From NCBI GenBank assembly GCA_045656005.1, contig JAZOQG010000040.1:1-11423 (forward strand): a stretch of DNA of 11,423 nt, given 5' to 3'. Positions within the stretch are counted from its first letter, which is position 1; each line of letters starts with the position of its first letter. The stretch is from JAZNQN01 sp045656005. GTDB taxonomy: Bacteria; Bacillota; Clostridia; UMGS1883; UMGS1540. Below the pieces are notes generated by a model. That model did no database searches and had not been told where the DNA came from. It saw nothing but the letters and a program-made list of their open reading frames with translations. Both the position numbers and the translations under genes were made by a program. Below, piece after piece: positions 1 to 5,057 of the stretch.

Positions 1-717
1 GGAAAAGAAGTGTTGAGAACTCCCGTACATTTCAATATTACAAGATATACAGATAATGACCGTGACCTCATTCCTCATTGGATTGATAGATGTCACCTTG
101 ATGCTTGTAAACCTCATATCTTCTCTTGCGAGAAAACGGAAAACTCCTACAAGTTCAAAGGTGTTCTTGCCGCAAACTGTCTTATCCCTGCTGCAGAGTT
201 TGAACTGATGTATGAAGTTACCGGAAATCAGCTTACAGCGACTATCGAGTATAAGCTTGCTGACTATGTAGAAAGCTTCCCACGTTTCGGAATCGAATTC
301 GGTGTTGACAAAGCAAGAGGAAACTTCTCTTATGTTGGCTACGGTCCTACCGAGAGCTATGTTGACAAACACGTTGCTTGCGAATATGGTTACTATGTAA
401 GCTCTGCCGAAGAAAACTATGACAGACAGTATATCAGACCTCAAGAATCAGGAAGCCACTATGCTTGCAAATATCTTGCTGTAAAAGACTTATTTAAGGT
501 TACTGCAGAAAGACCGTTCTCGTGCTCTGTAAATCCGTTCACAACAGCACAGCTCCGTGAAGCATTACATTCATTTGAACTTGAAGAAAATGATTTCGTA
601 AATGTTTGTATTGACCTTGCAATGCGTGGCGTTGGTTCAAAGTCTTGCGGACCTGACCTTCCATCATATTACGAAATTCCAAAGACTTTCAAGAATACAT
701 TTAAGTTTACATTTTAA
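1..717 (+). CDS. Beta-galactosidase, GH2 family, C-terminal part (5' end outside the window)
   Basis: This is the last 238 codons of a large glycoside hydrolase. The frame is open from base 1 and ends with TAA at 715-717; the GTG at 10 is internal, not a start. The sequence matches the C-terminal beta-sandwich (small-chain domain) of LacZ-type GH2 beta-galactosidases. It has FGIEFG, then YGPTESYVDK (from about nt 340), then YIRPQESGSH (about nt 430-459), then PFSCSVNPFT and a terminal VGSKSCGPDL motif. This domain closes over the active site in the family; the catalytic glutamates lie upstream and are not visible. The enzyme would hydrolyse lactose or related beta-galactosides, and I see no sign of export in this part. 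mgsA follows 17 nt downstream on the same strand, so the two are probably co-transcribed. I am confident of the family, less of the exact substrate. Confidence 0.88.
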   Translation, partial: GKEVLRTPVHFNITRYTDNDRDLIPHWIDRCHLDACKPHIFSCEKTENSYKFKGVLAANCLIPAAEFELMYEVTGNQLTATIEYKLADYVESFPRFGIEFGVDKARGNFSYVGYGPTESYVDKHVACEYGYYVSSAEENYDRQYIRPQESGSHYACKYLAVKDLFKVTAERPFSCSVNPFTTAQLREALHSFELEENDFVNVCIDLAMRGVGSKSCGPDLPSYYEIPKTFKNTFKFTF

Positions 718-734
718 GTTTTGAGGTGATACAA

Positions 735-1130
735 ATGAAAATTGCATTAATTGCACACGATAAAAAGAAACAGGAACTTTTAGACATGTCCAAAAAATAT
801 AAGGATGTTCTTTCCGAACACGAGCTGTTTGCAACTGGCACAACCGGAACACTCATTATGGGTGAAACAAAGCTTGATATTTTCAGATATAAAAGCGGAC
901 CTGAAGGCGGTGACCAACAGATTGGAGCGATGCTTGCAAATGGTGACCTTGACTTGATTATATTTCTCAGAGATCCACTTACAGCACAGCCTCACGAACC
1001 TGATGTATCAGCACTTTTAAGACTTTGCGATGTTCAAAAAATACCGCTTGCGACAAATGCAAGCAGCGCTAAAATAATGCTTGAATCGCTCAAAAACAAA
1101 ATGTTCTTTGAGTCTTTGGCAGAAAACTGA
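735..1130 (+). CDS. mgsA: Methylglyoxal synthase
   Basis: MgsA converts dihydroxyacetone phosphate to methylglyoxal and phosphate, a cytosolic bypass of lower glycolysis used under phosphate limitation or sugar excess. The 131-residue protein has the family signatures in order: AHD at 7-9, ATGTTG at 33-38, SGPEGGDQQIG at 54-64 and FLRDPLTAQPHEPD at 77-90. His8, Asp9, Asp60, Asp80, His87 and Asp90 align, at a constant offset, with the residues I know as active-site positions in the E. coli enzyme. Its length suits the shorter Gram-positive forms. I place the start at ATG 735 because the GTG at 726 lies inside the Shine-Dalgarno sequence (TGAGGTG, 722-728). It lies just after the beta-galactosidase gene, suggesting a link to sugar flux. 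Confidence 0.95.
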   Translation: MKIALIAHDKKKQELLDMSKKYKDVLSEHELFATGTTGTLIMGETKLDIFRYKSGPEGGDQQIGAMLANGDLDLIIFLRDPLTAQPHEPDVSALLRLCDVQKIPLATNASSAKIMLESLKNKMFFESLAEN

Positions 1131-1135
1131 TTAAC

Positions 1136-1175
1136 AACATAAGCCTCCAAAGGAAATTCTTTGGAGGCTTATGTT
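1136..1175 (+). terminator. Perfect 17-bp hairpin after mgsA
   Basis: The arms 1136-1152 and 1159-1175 are exact reverse complements around a 6-nt loop. The hairpin lies between the convergent mgsA and SLOG genes, and the SLOG stop codon (1174-1176) sits in the foot of the stem. The plus-strand tail is AT-rich but not a clean T-run, and the minus-strand tail has only a short T stretch. It probably ends transcription from both sides. Confidence 0.7.
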
Positions 1176-1713
1176 ATATAGTTGTTATAAATATATTTAT
1201 AAGTTTCTTTTTCTTTTTTACAGCATAGTCATAGGCAACCGCAGTTCCGCTTTTGGGTTGGTAATCGAATAAATCCCGTTTGCTGTTTTTGCGCCTTGGT
1301 GGAAGATAATTTTCATCGTAATAGACCACGCAGTATTTGCTGTGATTAATCATTTCCTGATTACGCTCTACATAGGAAGCTCTGCCGGAGTTTTCAATCT
1401 GCTCTGGGAAGTAAGTACCTTCATAATGTTTAAGCAGGCTATCTTCATACCAGTCGGGAATATGTTGAAATGCCGACCTCACATAAATCCGTTTTATGTG
1501 AGGATATTTCTCTTTTAGTTCGGTTGCTGTTTTTAGGCATAGACTGTCAAACTCGCTTTTGCTCCCGAAGAGGAAGGTGTCTATTTTTTCATTTACAATT
1601 AATTTTTCAATAATTTCATATAGCTTATTTTTCAATTCTTCTGTTTCATCAATCTTTCTGTGACCGAAGAAACAACAAGTTTTTTCTTTATCTATATCGG
1701 GCATATCTTGCAT
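1174..1713 (-). CDS. SLOG-domain (YpsA/DUF1273-like) protein
   Basis: This 179-residue protein has a Rossmann-like SLOG fold, the superfamily of YpsA and DprA-type nucleotide-binding proteins. Near the N-terminus is TCCFFGHR (12-19), the hallmark of the YpsA/DUF1273 group. A glycine-serine loop FGSKSEFDSLC follows, then a YVERNQEMI segment, CVVYYDENY, and a C-terminal KSGTAVAYDYAVKKKKK. I see no signal peptide or membrane segment, so it is probably cytosolic. The molecular function is unknown. I choose the ATG at 1711-1713 because AAAAGGGG sits 4 nt upstream; the ATG at 1728 lies before that site and would add five residues. No convincing promoter faces the gene in the written orientation. 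The adjacent inverted-repeat segment suggests that its expression depends on DNA inversion. It differs from the second SLOG protein (3641-4102) in the nucleotide loop and in a long C-terminal insertion. Confidence 0.8.
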   Translation of the reverse strand: MQDMPDIDKEKTCCFFGHRKIDETEELKNKLYEIIEKLIVNEKIDTFLFGSKSEFDSLCLKTATELKEKYPHIKRIYVRSAFQHIPDWYEDSLLKHYEGTYFPEQIENSGRASYVERNQEMINHSKYCVVYYDENYLPPRRKNSKRDLFDYQPKSGTAVAYDYAVKKKKKLINIFITTI

Positions 1714-1728
1714 CAAACCCCTTTTCAT

Positions 1729-1746
1729 ACATAATCGGCATTATGT
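1729..1746 (+). repeat. Left inverted repeat of the putative switch (18 bp)
   Basis: The sequence acataatcggcattatgt recurs as an exact reverse complement at 1958-1975. Each copy has 7-bp palindromic arms around an asymmetric CGGC core, which sets its direction. The layout resembles a Xer/dif-type recombination site, two inverted half-sites around a short core. It lies 15 nt upstream of the SLOG start codon, directly before the AAAAGGGG site. Confidence 0.8.
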
Positions 1747-1769
1747 AGGTAACGAAGATGGCTGAAATA

Positions 1770-1792
1770 GAAAAACCACCCTTTCAGGTGAT
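1770..1792 (-). terminator. Short hairpin with T-tail facing the SLOG gene
   Basis: On the minus strand the arms 1787-1792 and 1775-1780 can form a 6-bp stem with one G-U pair around a 6-nt loop, followed by a T-run (A-run at 1771-1775). It would stop leftward transcription before the SLOG gene in the written orientation. The stem is short, so this is tentative. Confidence 0.35.
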
Positions 1793-1821
1793 TGCAGTTA
1801 CCACAAATTCAAAAGAGCCTC

Positions 1822-1853
1822 AGACCAATGAGTCTTAATTTTTTCATTGGTCT
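1822..1853. terminator. 10-bp perfect hairpin inside the switch segment
   Basis: AGACCAATGA at 1822-1831 is exactly reverse-complementary to 1844-1853, with a 12-nt T-rich loop. On the minus strand the stem is followed after a few bases by CTCTTTT, which suits a leftward terminator. It would further insulate the SLOG gene from read-through out of the recombinase gene. Confidence 0.45.
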
Positions 1854-1901
1854 ATTTGCTATGTGCAAATTTTATAAATTTATTCTATTTATCTCTGAAC
1901 A

Positions 1902-1930
1902 TTGACCTTTTTGCATTTTAGTGGTAGAAT
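1902..1930 (+). promoter_or_regulatory. Strong sigma-A-type promoter inside the inverted repeats
   Basis: TTGACC at 1902-1907 and TAGAAT at 1925-1930 are separated by exactly 17 nt, and the flanks are AT-rich. As written it points right, towards the hairpin at 1955-1978 and the antisense of the recombinase fragment, where no plus-strand gene exists. It therefore makes sense only as a switchable promoter for the SLOG gene or as the source of a very short RNA. Confidence 0.65.
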
Positions 1931-1954
1931 TTAGGTAAATATTTTAATTACTTT

Positions 1955-1989
1955 GCCACATAATGCCGATTATGTGGCTTTTTAATTTT
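1955..1989 (+). terminator. Intrinsic terminator formed by the right repeat
   Basis: GCCACATAAT (1955-1964) and ATTATGTGGC (1969-1978) pair perfectly over 10 bp around a GCCG loop and are followed by TTTTTAATTTT. This is a textbook intrinsic terminator for plus-strand RNA, about 20 nt downstream of the expected start of transcription from the 1902-1930 promoter. The left repeat lacks a T-tract, so the same repeat would not terminate in the inverted state. Confidence 0.65.
1958..1975 (-). repeat. Right inverted repeat of the putative switch (18 bp)
   Basis: This copy is the exact reverse complement of 1729-1746, with the core reading GCCG instead of CGGC. It lies 6 nt beyond the stop codon of the tyrosine recombinase fragment, a common place for a recombinase's own target site. 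Confidence 0.8.
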
Positions 1990-2290
1990 GCATCCGTACA
2001 AGTCCCATTCTTTGCATTTGCCTGCGGTGGGTTGAGCCATTTTCTATAGTATAGATTCTGGTAGTGTTTACATTGCTGTGGCCAAGAATGTCGGCCAGGC
2101 GAACGATATCTTTTTGCAGTGAGTAGTAGGTTCGCGCGAACAAATGGCGGAGGTTATGTGGGAACACTTTTTCTTTTGATACGCCTGCACACTCACACAA
2201 TTGTTTCATCGATTTCCATATCGAGTGTCTATCTACTGGCTGACCTTTTCTCGTTATGAATACACTTCCCGAGGTGATATGCTTTTCCAT
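1982..2290 (-). CDS. Tyrosine recombinase/integrase, C-terminal catalytic fragment (truncated)
   Basis: The 102-residue product matches only the end of the catalytic domain of phage-integrase-family recombinases, which cut and rejoin DNA through a tyrosine intermediate. HNLR at 45-48 carries the HxxR pair, LGHSNVNTT at 69-77 carries the second histidine (His71), and Tyr80 is the likely nucleophile. The N-terminal core-binding domain and the region with the first catalytic arginine are missing. Full-length relatives are about 300 residues, so this should be inactive alone. A stop codon lies in frame 9 nt upstream of the ATG, yet an excellent Shine-Dalgarno AGGAGGTG sits 7 nt before the start, so the fragment may still be translated. 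The right repeat of the putative switch follows its stop. It is probably the relic of the switch recombinase or of a mobile element's integrase. Confidence 0.8.
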   Translation of the reverse strand: MEKHITSGSVFITRKGQPVDRHSIWKSMKQLCECAGVSKEKVFPHNLRHLFARTYYSLQKDIVRLADILGHSNVNTTRIYTIENGSTHRRQMQRMGLVRMQN

Positions 2291-2518
2291 ATTTTTTCAC
2301 CTCCTGCGACACAAAGCATACCACACAAGTTAAGATAAGTCCACGAAGGATTTTTGATATAGGGTATCATTTTTTCGTTTAGTAAGCTATTGCTACAAAT
2401 ATCTCAAAAACACCTCTGACACCGCCTAAAACACCACCTGAATCGCTTAACCATCGCAAAAGTCAAGTCATTTTCACCAAAACAGCACCAACTCTCGTTT
2501 TTTGACACCACCCGAACG

Positions 2519-2575
2519 GCACTGCCGGTCGGTGTTTGACCGGACTGGTGGCGGTTTACGACACCAGTGCTTTTT
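2519..2575 (+). repeat. Tandem hairpins with T-tail
   Basis: CCGGTC (2525-2530) pairs with GACCGG (2538-2543) around a 7-nt loop. ACTGGTG (2544-2550) pairs with CACCAGT (2562-2568), followed by GCTTTTT. In addition GCACTG (2519-2524) can pair with CAGTGC (2565-2570), which would close both into a branched structure. It could act as a plus-strand terminator or as a DNA structural element. Confidence 0.5.
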
Positions 2576-2768
2576 CCTGCTTCAATTTATTCCGCCGATT
2601 TTTTTGGTCAAATCGAGACTATTTTCGGACGGTGATTTTATCATTTTCACATGCTTTGCATTTCTTTTTCCAATATCTACGACACTTCTGTTCTAACCTG
2701 TGCTCAGAATCACATTTAGATTCAATTATCCGATAGATTTATCCTATCGCGTACACGGAATCGATTTT

Positions 2769-2836
2769 AAGGTGTTACTCTCCCTGTGGCGTTGCCACAA
2801 TCGGATGTTAAACTTTCAGAGGGGTGTAACTACCTT
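2769..2836. repeat. Branched inverted repeat with inner 6-bp hairpin
   Basis: AAGGTGTTAC (2769-2778) pairs with GTAACTACCTT (2826-2836) with one bulged base. Between them TGTGGC (2785-2790) pairs with GCCACA (2794-2799) around a GTT loop. The motif CTGTGGCGTTG recurs as a direct repeat at 2784-2794 and 2864-2874, with 15 of 18 bases matching when extended. This suggests a protein-recognised DNA structure or a structured RNA. Confidence 0.45.
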
Positions 2837-3019
2837 ACCGTAAAATTATCGTTTTCAAACCTGCTGTGGCGTTGGCATGATTTTGACCAGTTTGTATATT
2901 CTTTTTTATTCAATATAATTTTTATTCAAATCAAAAATTCCTTTTCTTTGGTTAATGTATAACAGATTTTAATAGGGGCATTAGCCAAATTGTAAATCAC
3001 AAAACGATTTATATGCAGT

Positions 3020-3451
3020 TCATTTTGAATGCTTTTCATCATATTCTTCAAGCATTTTTTGGGCTTTTTCCCGAGCTAAATCTTCCTGAAATTTTTTCAT
3101 CTGCTGCTGATGAAAATAATCAACGGCATCCTGTATAGGCCTGATTGTATATTTCAAATTTCCGTTTTGTTTCTTACCGTTTTTCAAGATTATTTCTGTC
3201 GGTTCAGTATAGATAAGACACTTTTCTTCAAGCTCTTTTACATATTTAGCGACTGTAGTTTTGCTTTCAATTTTAAGAGCCTTACCAATAGTTCTGTAAC
3301 TCGGATAGCACTGATAAGTTTTTCTGTCCTCAATGTACCTGAGATAAAAATATATTGCCAATGCAGTTGTATTCAAATCCAACTGCATAATCTGGTTTGG
3401 CATAACAAATTGATTACTCAATTTGTATTGGTTGTTTAAATAATATTTCAT
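3020..3451 (-). CDS. Winged-helix (HTH_36-like) mobile-element protein
   Basis: The 143-residue protein has an N-terminal winged helix-turn-helix. A helical segment ALAIYFYLRYIED is followed by YPSYRTIGKALKIESKTTVAKYVKELEEKCLI (about 47-80), the pattern of HTH_36/replication-initiator-like domains. The C-terminal ~35 residues are a charged, probably helical tail (HQQQMKKFQEDLAREKAQKMLEEYDEK). It probably binds DNA in the cytoplasm. Proteins of this type are common in Clostridial conjugative elements and plasmids near replication or mobilisation functions. The ATG at 3451 is supported by AAGGAGGAG just upstream. An intrinsic-terminator-like hairpin lies only 23 nt upstream of the start, so the leader may be attenuated. 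Its exact role here is unknown. Confidence 0.7.
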   Translation of the reverse strand: MKYYLNNQYKLSNQFVMPNQIMQLDLNTTALAIYFYLRYIEDRKTYQCYPSYRTIGKALKIESKTTVAKYVKELEEKCLIYTEPTEIILKNGKKQNGNLKYTIRPIQDAVDYFHQQQMKKFQEDLAREKAQKMLEEYDEKHSK

Positions 3452-3473
3452 ATTGCTCCTCCTTCTGGTAAAT

Positions 3474-3500
3474 AAAAAAGCCGTATCATTTCGATACGAC
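3474..3500 (-). terminator. Terminator-like hairpin in the leader of the HTH gene
   Basis: On the minus strand GTCGTATC pairs with GATACGGC (8 bp, one G-U) around a GAAAT loop, followed directly by six Ts. It ends 23 nt before the ATG at 3451, leaving no room for a promoter between, so transcripts of the HTH gene must pass through it. It may attenuate expression or catch read-through from the operon upstream. Confidence 0.6.
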
Positions 3501-3537
3501 TTATACCTTGTGTTAACTTCATATAGCCTTTTTGAGC

Positions 3538-3575
3538 AAAAGAAAAAGTACAGCTATTTTTCAATAACTGTACTT
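3538..3575 (-). terminator. Intrinsic terminator after the SLOG operon
   Basis: AAGTACAG (minus strand, 3575-3568) pairs with CTGTACTT (3553-3546), extended by a TA/TA pair past a mismatch, and is followed by a TTTTCTTTT tail. It lies about 65 nt after the stop of the second SLOG gene and probably ends the 7903-3641 operon. Confidence 0.65.
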
Positions 3576-3640
3576 AATTCTCTCTCAATCGGCTTTTTTC
3601 GTAAACATCCTTTTGAGAAGCACGCCCTTGGGGTTATTTT

Positions 3641-4102
3641 TTATATGCTTATAATTTCTCGATCTTTTTCAGTTGCATATTTAATGGTGTAAAATGTTCC
3701 GCCGCTGTTTTTCTGGCAGTAGCTTATCACATAATTTGATGAGTCTACCATAAATCTGTTTCTAAGATGCATACATCCTCTATGGTAGTGGTCCGATGCG
3801 TAATAAATTTTATCGCTTTCCTGCTTTAATAACTCATAATCTGCATTTTGCGAAGCGTTATAATATTTATTCTGGTCGGTGCAGGGAAGGGCAAGATAAA
3901 GTTTTATCGAAGGAAAAGACTTTTTTATATCAATTATAATCTTTCCGCAAAGCATATCAAACCCGATTGCACCGCCACAGTAAAAAACTGTAACACCGCG
4001 GCTGATTAAAGTCAGCACTTCTTTGCGAACCTTTTTCTCAATAGCCCTGATGTCGTCTTTGATTTCTCTATGACCTGTAAAACAACAACTTTCAAAAGTC
4101 AT
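3641..4102 (-). CDS. SLOG-family (YpsA/DUF1273) protein
   Basis: This 153-residue protein is a compact SLOG-fold member. ESCCFTGHRE at 4-13 is the family hallmark, CGGAIGFDMLCG at 42-53 is the glycine-rich nucleotide loop, and YYNASQNADYELLKQESD, MHLRNRFMVD and NSGGTFYTIKYA follow in the expected order. No signal or membrane segment is visible. Its ligand and role are unknown; YpsA-type proteins are thought to bind nucleotide-like ligands. I choose ATG 4102 because AAAGGTGG sits 5 nt upstream; the GTG at 4111 falls inside that site. It follows the small lipoprotein gene by 11 nt, so it is the last gene of the solute-binding protein/DUF1015/ysxC operon. A terminator lies downstream. Confidence 0.88.
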   Translation of the reverse strand: MTFESCCFTGHREIKDDIRAIEKKVRKEVLTLISRGVTVFYCGGAIGFDMLCGKIIIDIKKSFPSIKLYLALPCTDQNKYYNASQNADYELLKQESDKIYYASDHYHRGCMHLRNRFMVDSSNYVISYCQKNSGGTFYTIKYATEKDREIISI

Positions 4103-4113
4103 TTTTTCCACCT

Positions 4114-4449
4114 TTATTCGCTTGTAATAACCTCAATTCCTGTAATGTTTCTGTTTTCAGCGGAATCAAAGTTAATTATAATTCTTTTGTCAGTTTTAAT
4201 ATCTAATACTCGGATATCGTTTTTTGCCTTTTCATTTAAGTCAAAAGTTTCGCTTGTTTTTTCATTCATTAAAATTGTAATGGTAGTGTCAGTAATTTCC
4301 GTAACTTTTCCCGCATAAGTTGTATCATTTATTTTGTCGGCAAGTTGAGTTTCAGAAGTGGATGGACTTTCGGAAGGAGTTGTAAGTTTTTTTGCACATC
4401 CTGAAAATAAAAGAACTGATACCATCATAAAAACTAAAATTTTTTTCAT
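4114..4449 (-). CDS. Small lipoprotein, function unknown
   Basis: The product has a lipoprotein signal peptide: MKKILVFMMVSVLLFSGC, a short basic start, a hydrophobic core and an LFSGC lipobox. It should be lipid-anchored outside the membrane. A Ser/Thr/Pro-rich linker (about 22-40) follows, then a ~70-residue beta-rich domain beginning YAGKVTEITDTTITILMN, which looks like a small OB-like barrel. I do not recognise a named family. The start is uncertain. ATG 4449 lies 2 nt after the ysxC stop, while a TTG at 4455 overlaps that stop and has AGGA at better spacing; the latter adds two residues. Tight packing with ysxC and the SLOG gene points to co-transcription. Confidence 0.75.
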   Translation of the reverse strand: MKKILVFMMVSVLLFSGCAKKLTTPSESPSTSETQLADKINDTTYAGKVTEITDTTITILMNEKTSETFDLNEKAKNDIRVLDIKTDKRIIINFDSAENRNITGIEVITSE

Positions 4450-4451
4450 AA

Positions 4452-5045
4452 TCAATCTTCACATCCTATTAAATTTTTAATAATGCCCCACGCATCATCT
4501 GTTCCTGTGCCTTTTTCAGCAGAGAACACTACCAAAGTATCATTCTCATCAAGTGCCAAAGTTTTCTTGATAACTTCAATATTTTCTTGGAGCTTTGATT
4601 TTTTTACCTTGTCTGCCTTTGTGGCAATTACAATGCTTTTTCCGTAGTAATGCTTAATCCATTGATGCATTGAGATGTCGTCTGCAGTCGGCTTGTGCCT
4701 TGAGTCAACAAGTAAAAAAGTAAAAACCAGCTGTTCACGGGAATTTAAATATCTGTTTATCATTTCAGCCCATTTTTCACGTTCCTTTTTTGAAACCTCT
4801 GCATATCCATAACCCGGTAAATCTACAAAGAAAAATGCATTGTCAATGTTATAGAAATTAATGGTCGCAGTTTTTCCCGGTTTGGATGAAGTGCGGGCAA
4901 GATTTTTACGGTTTAAAAGTTTATTTATAAATGAACTTTTTCCGACGTTTGACCTGCCTGCAAGTGCAATTTCAGGAATTATTGTCTGTGGGTACTGCGT
5001 AGGCTTTACAGCCGAAATTGTAATCTGGGCATTATGTATGTTCAT
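4452..5045 (-). CDS. ysxC: Ribosome-biogenesis GTPase YsxC/EngB
   Basis: YsxC (YihA/EngB) is a Ras-like GTPase needed for maturation of the large ribosomal subunit and is usually essential. All G motifs are present in this 197-residue protein: G1 GRSNVGKS at 30-37, a threonine-rich switch around 52-61 (PGKTATINFY), G3 DLPGYGYA at 75-82, G4 TKADK at 142-146 and G5 SAEKG at 175-179. The length is normal. The ATG at 5045 is preceded by AGGAG at 5 nt. The gene lies 12 nt after the DUF1015 gene and just before the small lipoprotein gene. In many Firmicutes ysxC follows lon or clpX, so this setting is different. Confidence 0.96.
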   Translation of the reverse strand: MNIHNAQITISAVKPTQYPQTIIPEIALAGRSNVGKSSFINKLLNRKNLARTSSKPGKTATINFYNIDNAFFFVDLPGYGYAEVSKKEREKWAEMINRYLNSREQLVFTFLLVDSRHKPTADDISMHQWIKHYYGKSIVIATKADKVKKSKLQENIEVIKKTLALDENDTLVVFSAEKGTGTDDAWGIIKNLIGCED

Positions 5046-5057
5046 AAAAACTCCTAA

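Larger units (their letters stand above)
1729..1975. other. Putative invertible promoter segment (phase switch)
   Basis: The segment is bounded by identical 18-bp repeats in inverted orientation and carries one strong promoter (1902-1930) pointing right, away from the SLOG gene. On the minus strand it holds hairpins with T-rich tails and no convincing promoter, so the SLOG gene looks silent as written. Flipping the segment would put the promoter's -10 box 60 nt upstream of the ATG at 1713, giving a leader of roughly 50 nt with AAAAGGGG before the start. A tyrosine recombinase remnant abuts the right repeat. The structure is seen directly; the switching is inferred. Confidence 0.6.
2291..3019. 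other. Non-coding, hairpin-rich region between recombinase fragment and HTH gene
   Basis: I find no convincing gene in these 729 bp; open frames on either strand lack start signals and family resemblance. The left part (about 2400-2560) has many short CACC-type motifs and tandem hairpins. The right part (2769-2881) has a branched inverted repeat and an imperfect direct repeat. The last 140 bp are very AT-rich. Beside a mobile-element winged-helix gene, such structure could be a replication or transfer origin, but no relaxase or nick motif was recognised. Confidence 0.5.

Noticed and set aside
726..734. GTG 726 as the mgsA start
   Set aside because: It is part of the Shine-Dalgarno sequence, and the MgsA family starts at the MKIALIAHD sequence encoded from ATG 735.
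2341..2560. CRISPR array suggested by recurring CACC motifs
   Set aside because: The motifs are 4-6 nt and irregularly spaced, with no repeat of CRISPR length.
2420..2620. Minus-strand open stretch of about 60 codons in the CACC-rich region
   Set aside because: It lacks a start codon with a ribosome binding site, and its Trp/Cys/Arg-rich composition looks like translated non-coding repeats.
2502..2736. Two short overlapping plus-strand open frames of 64-66 codons
   Set aside because: They run through the tandem hairpins, have no ribosome binding site, and their hydrophobic products match no family I know.
3453..3692. Plus-strand open frame of 79 codons
   Set aside because: It is antisense to two terminators and to the end of the SLOG gene, with no start signal of its own.
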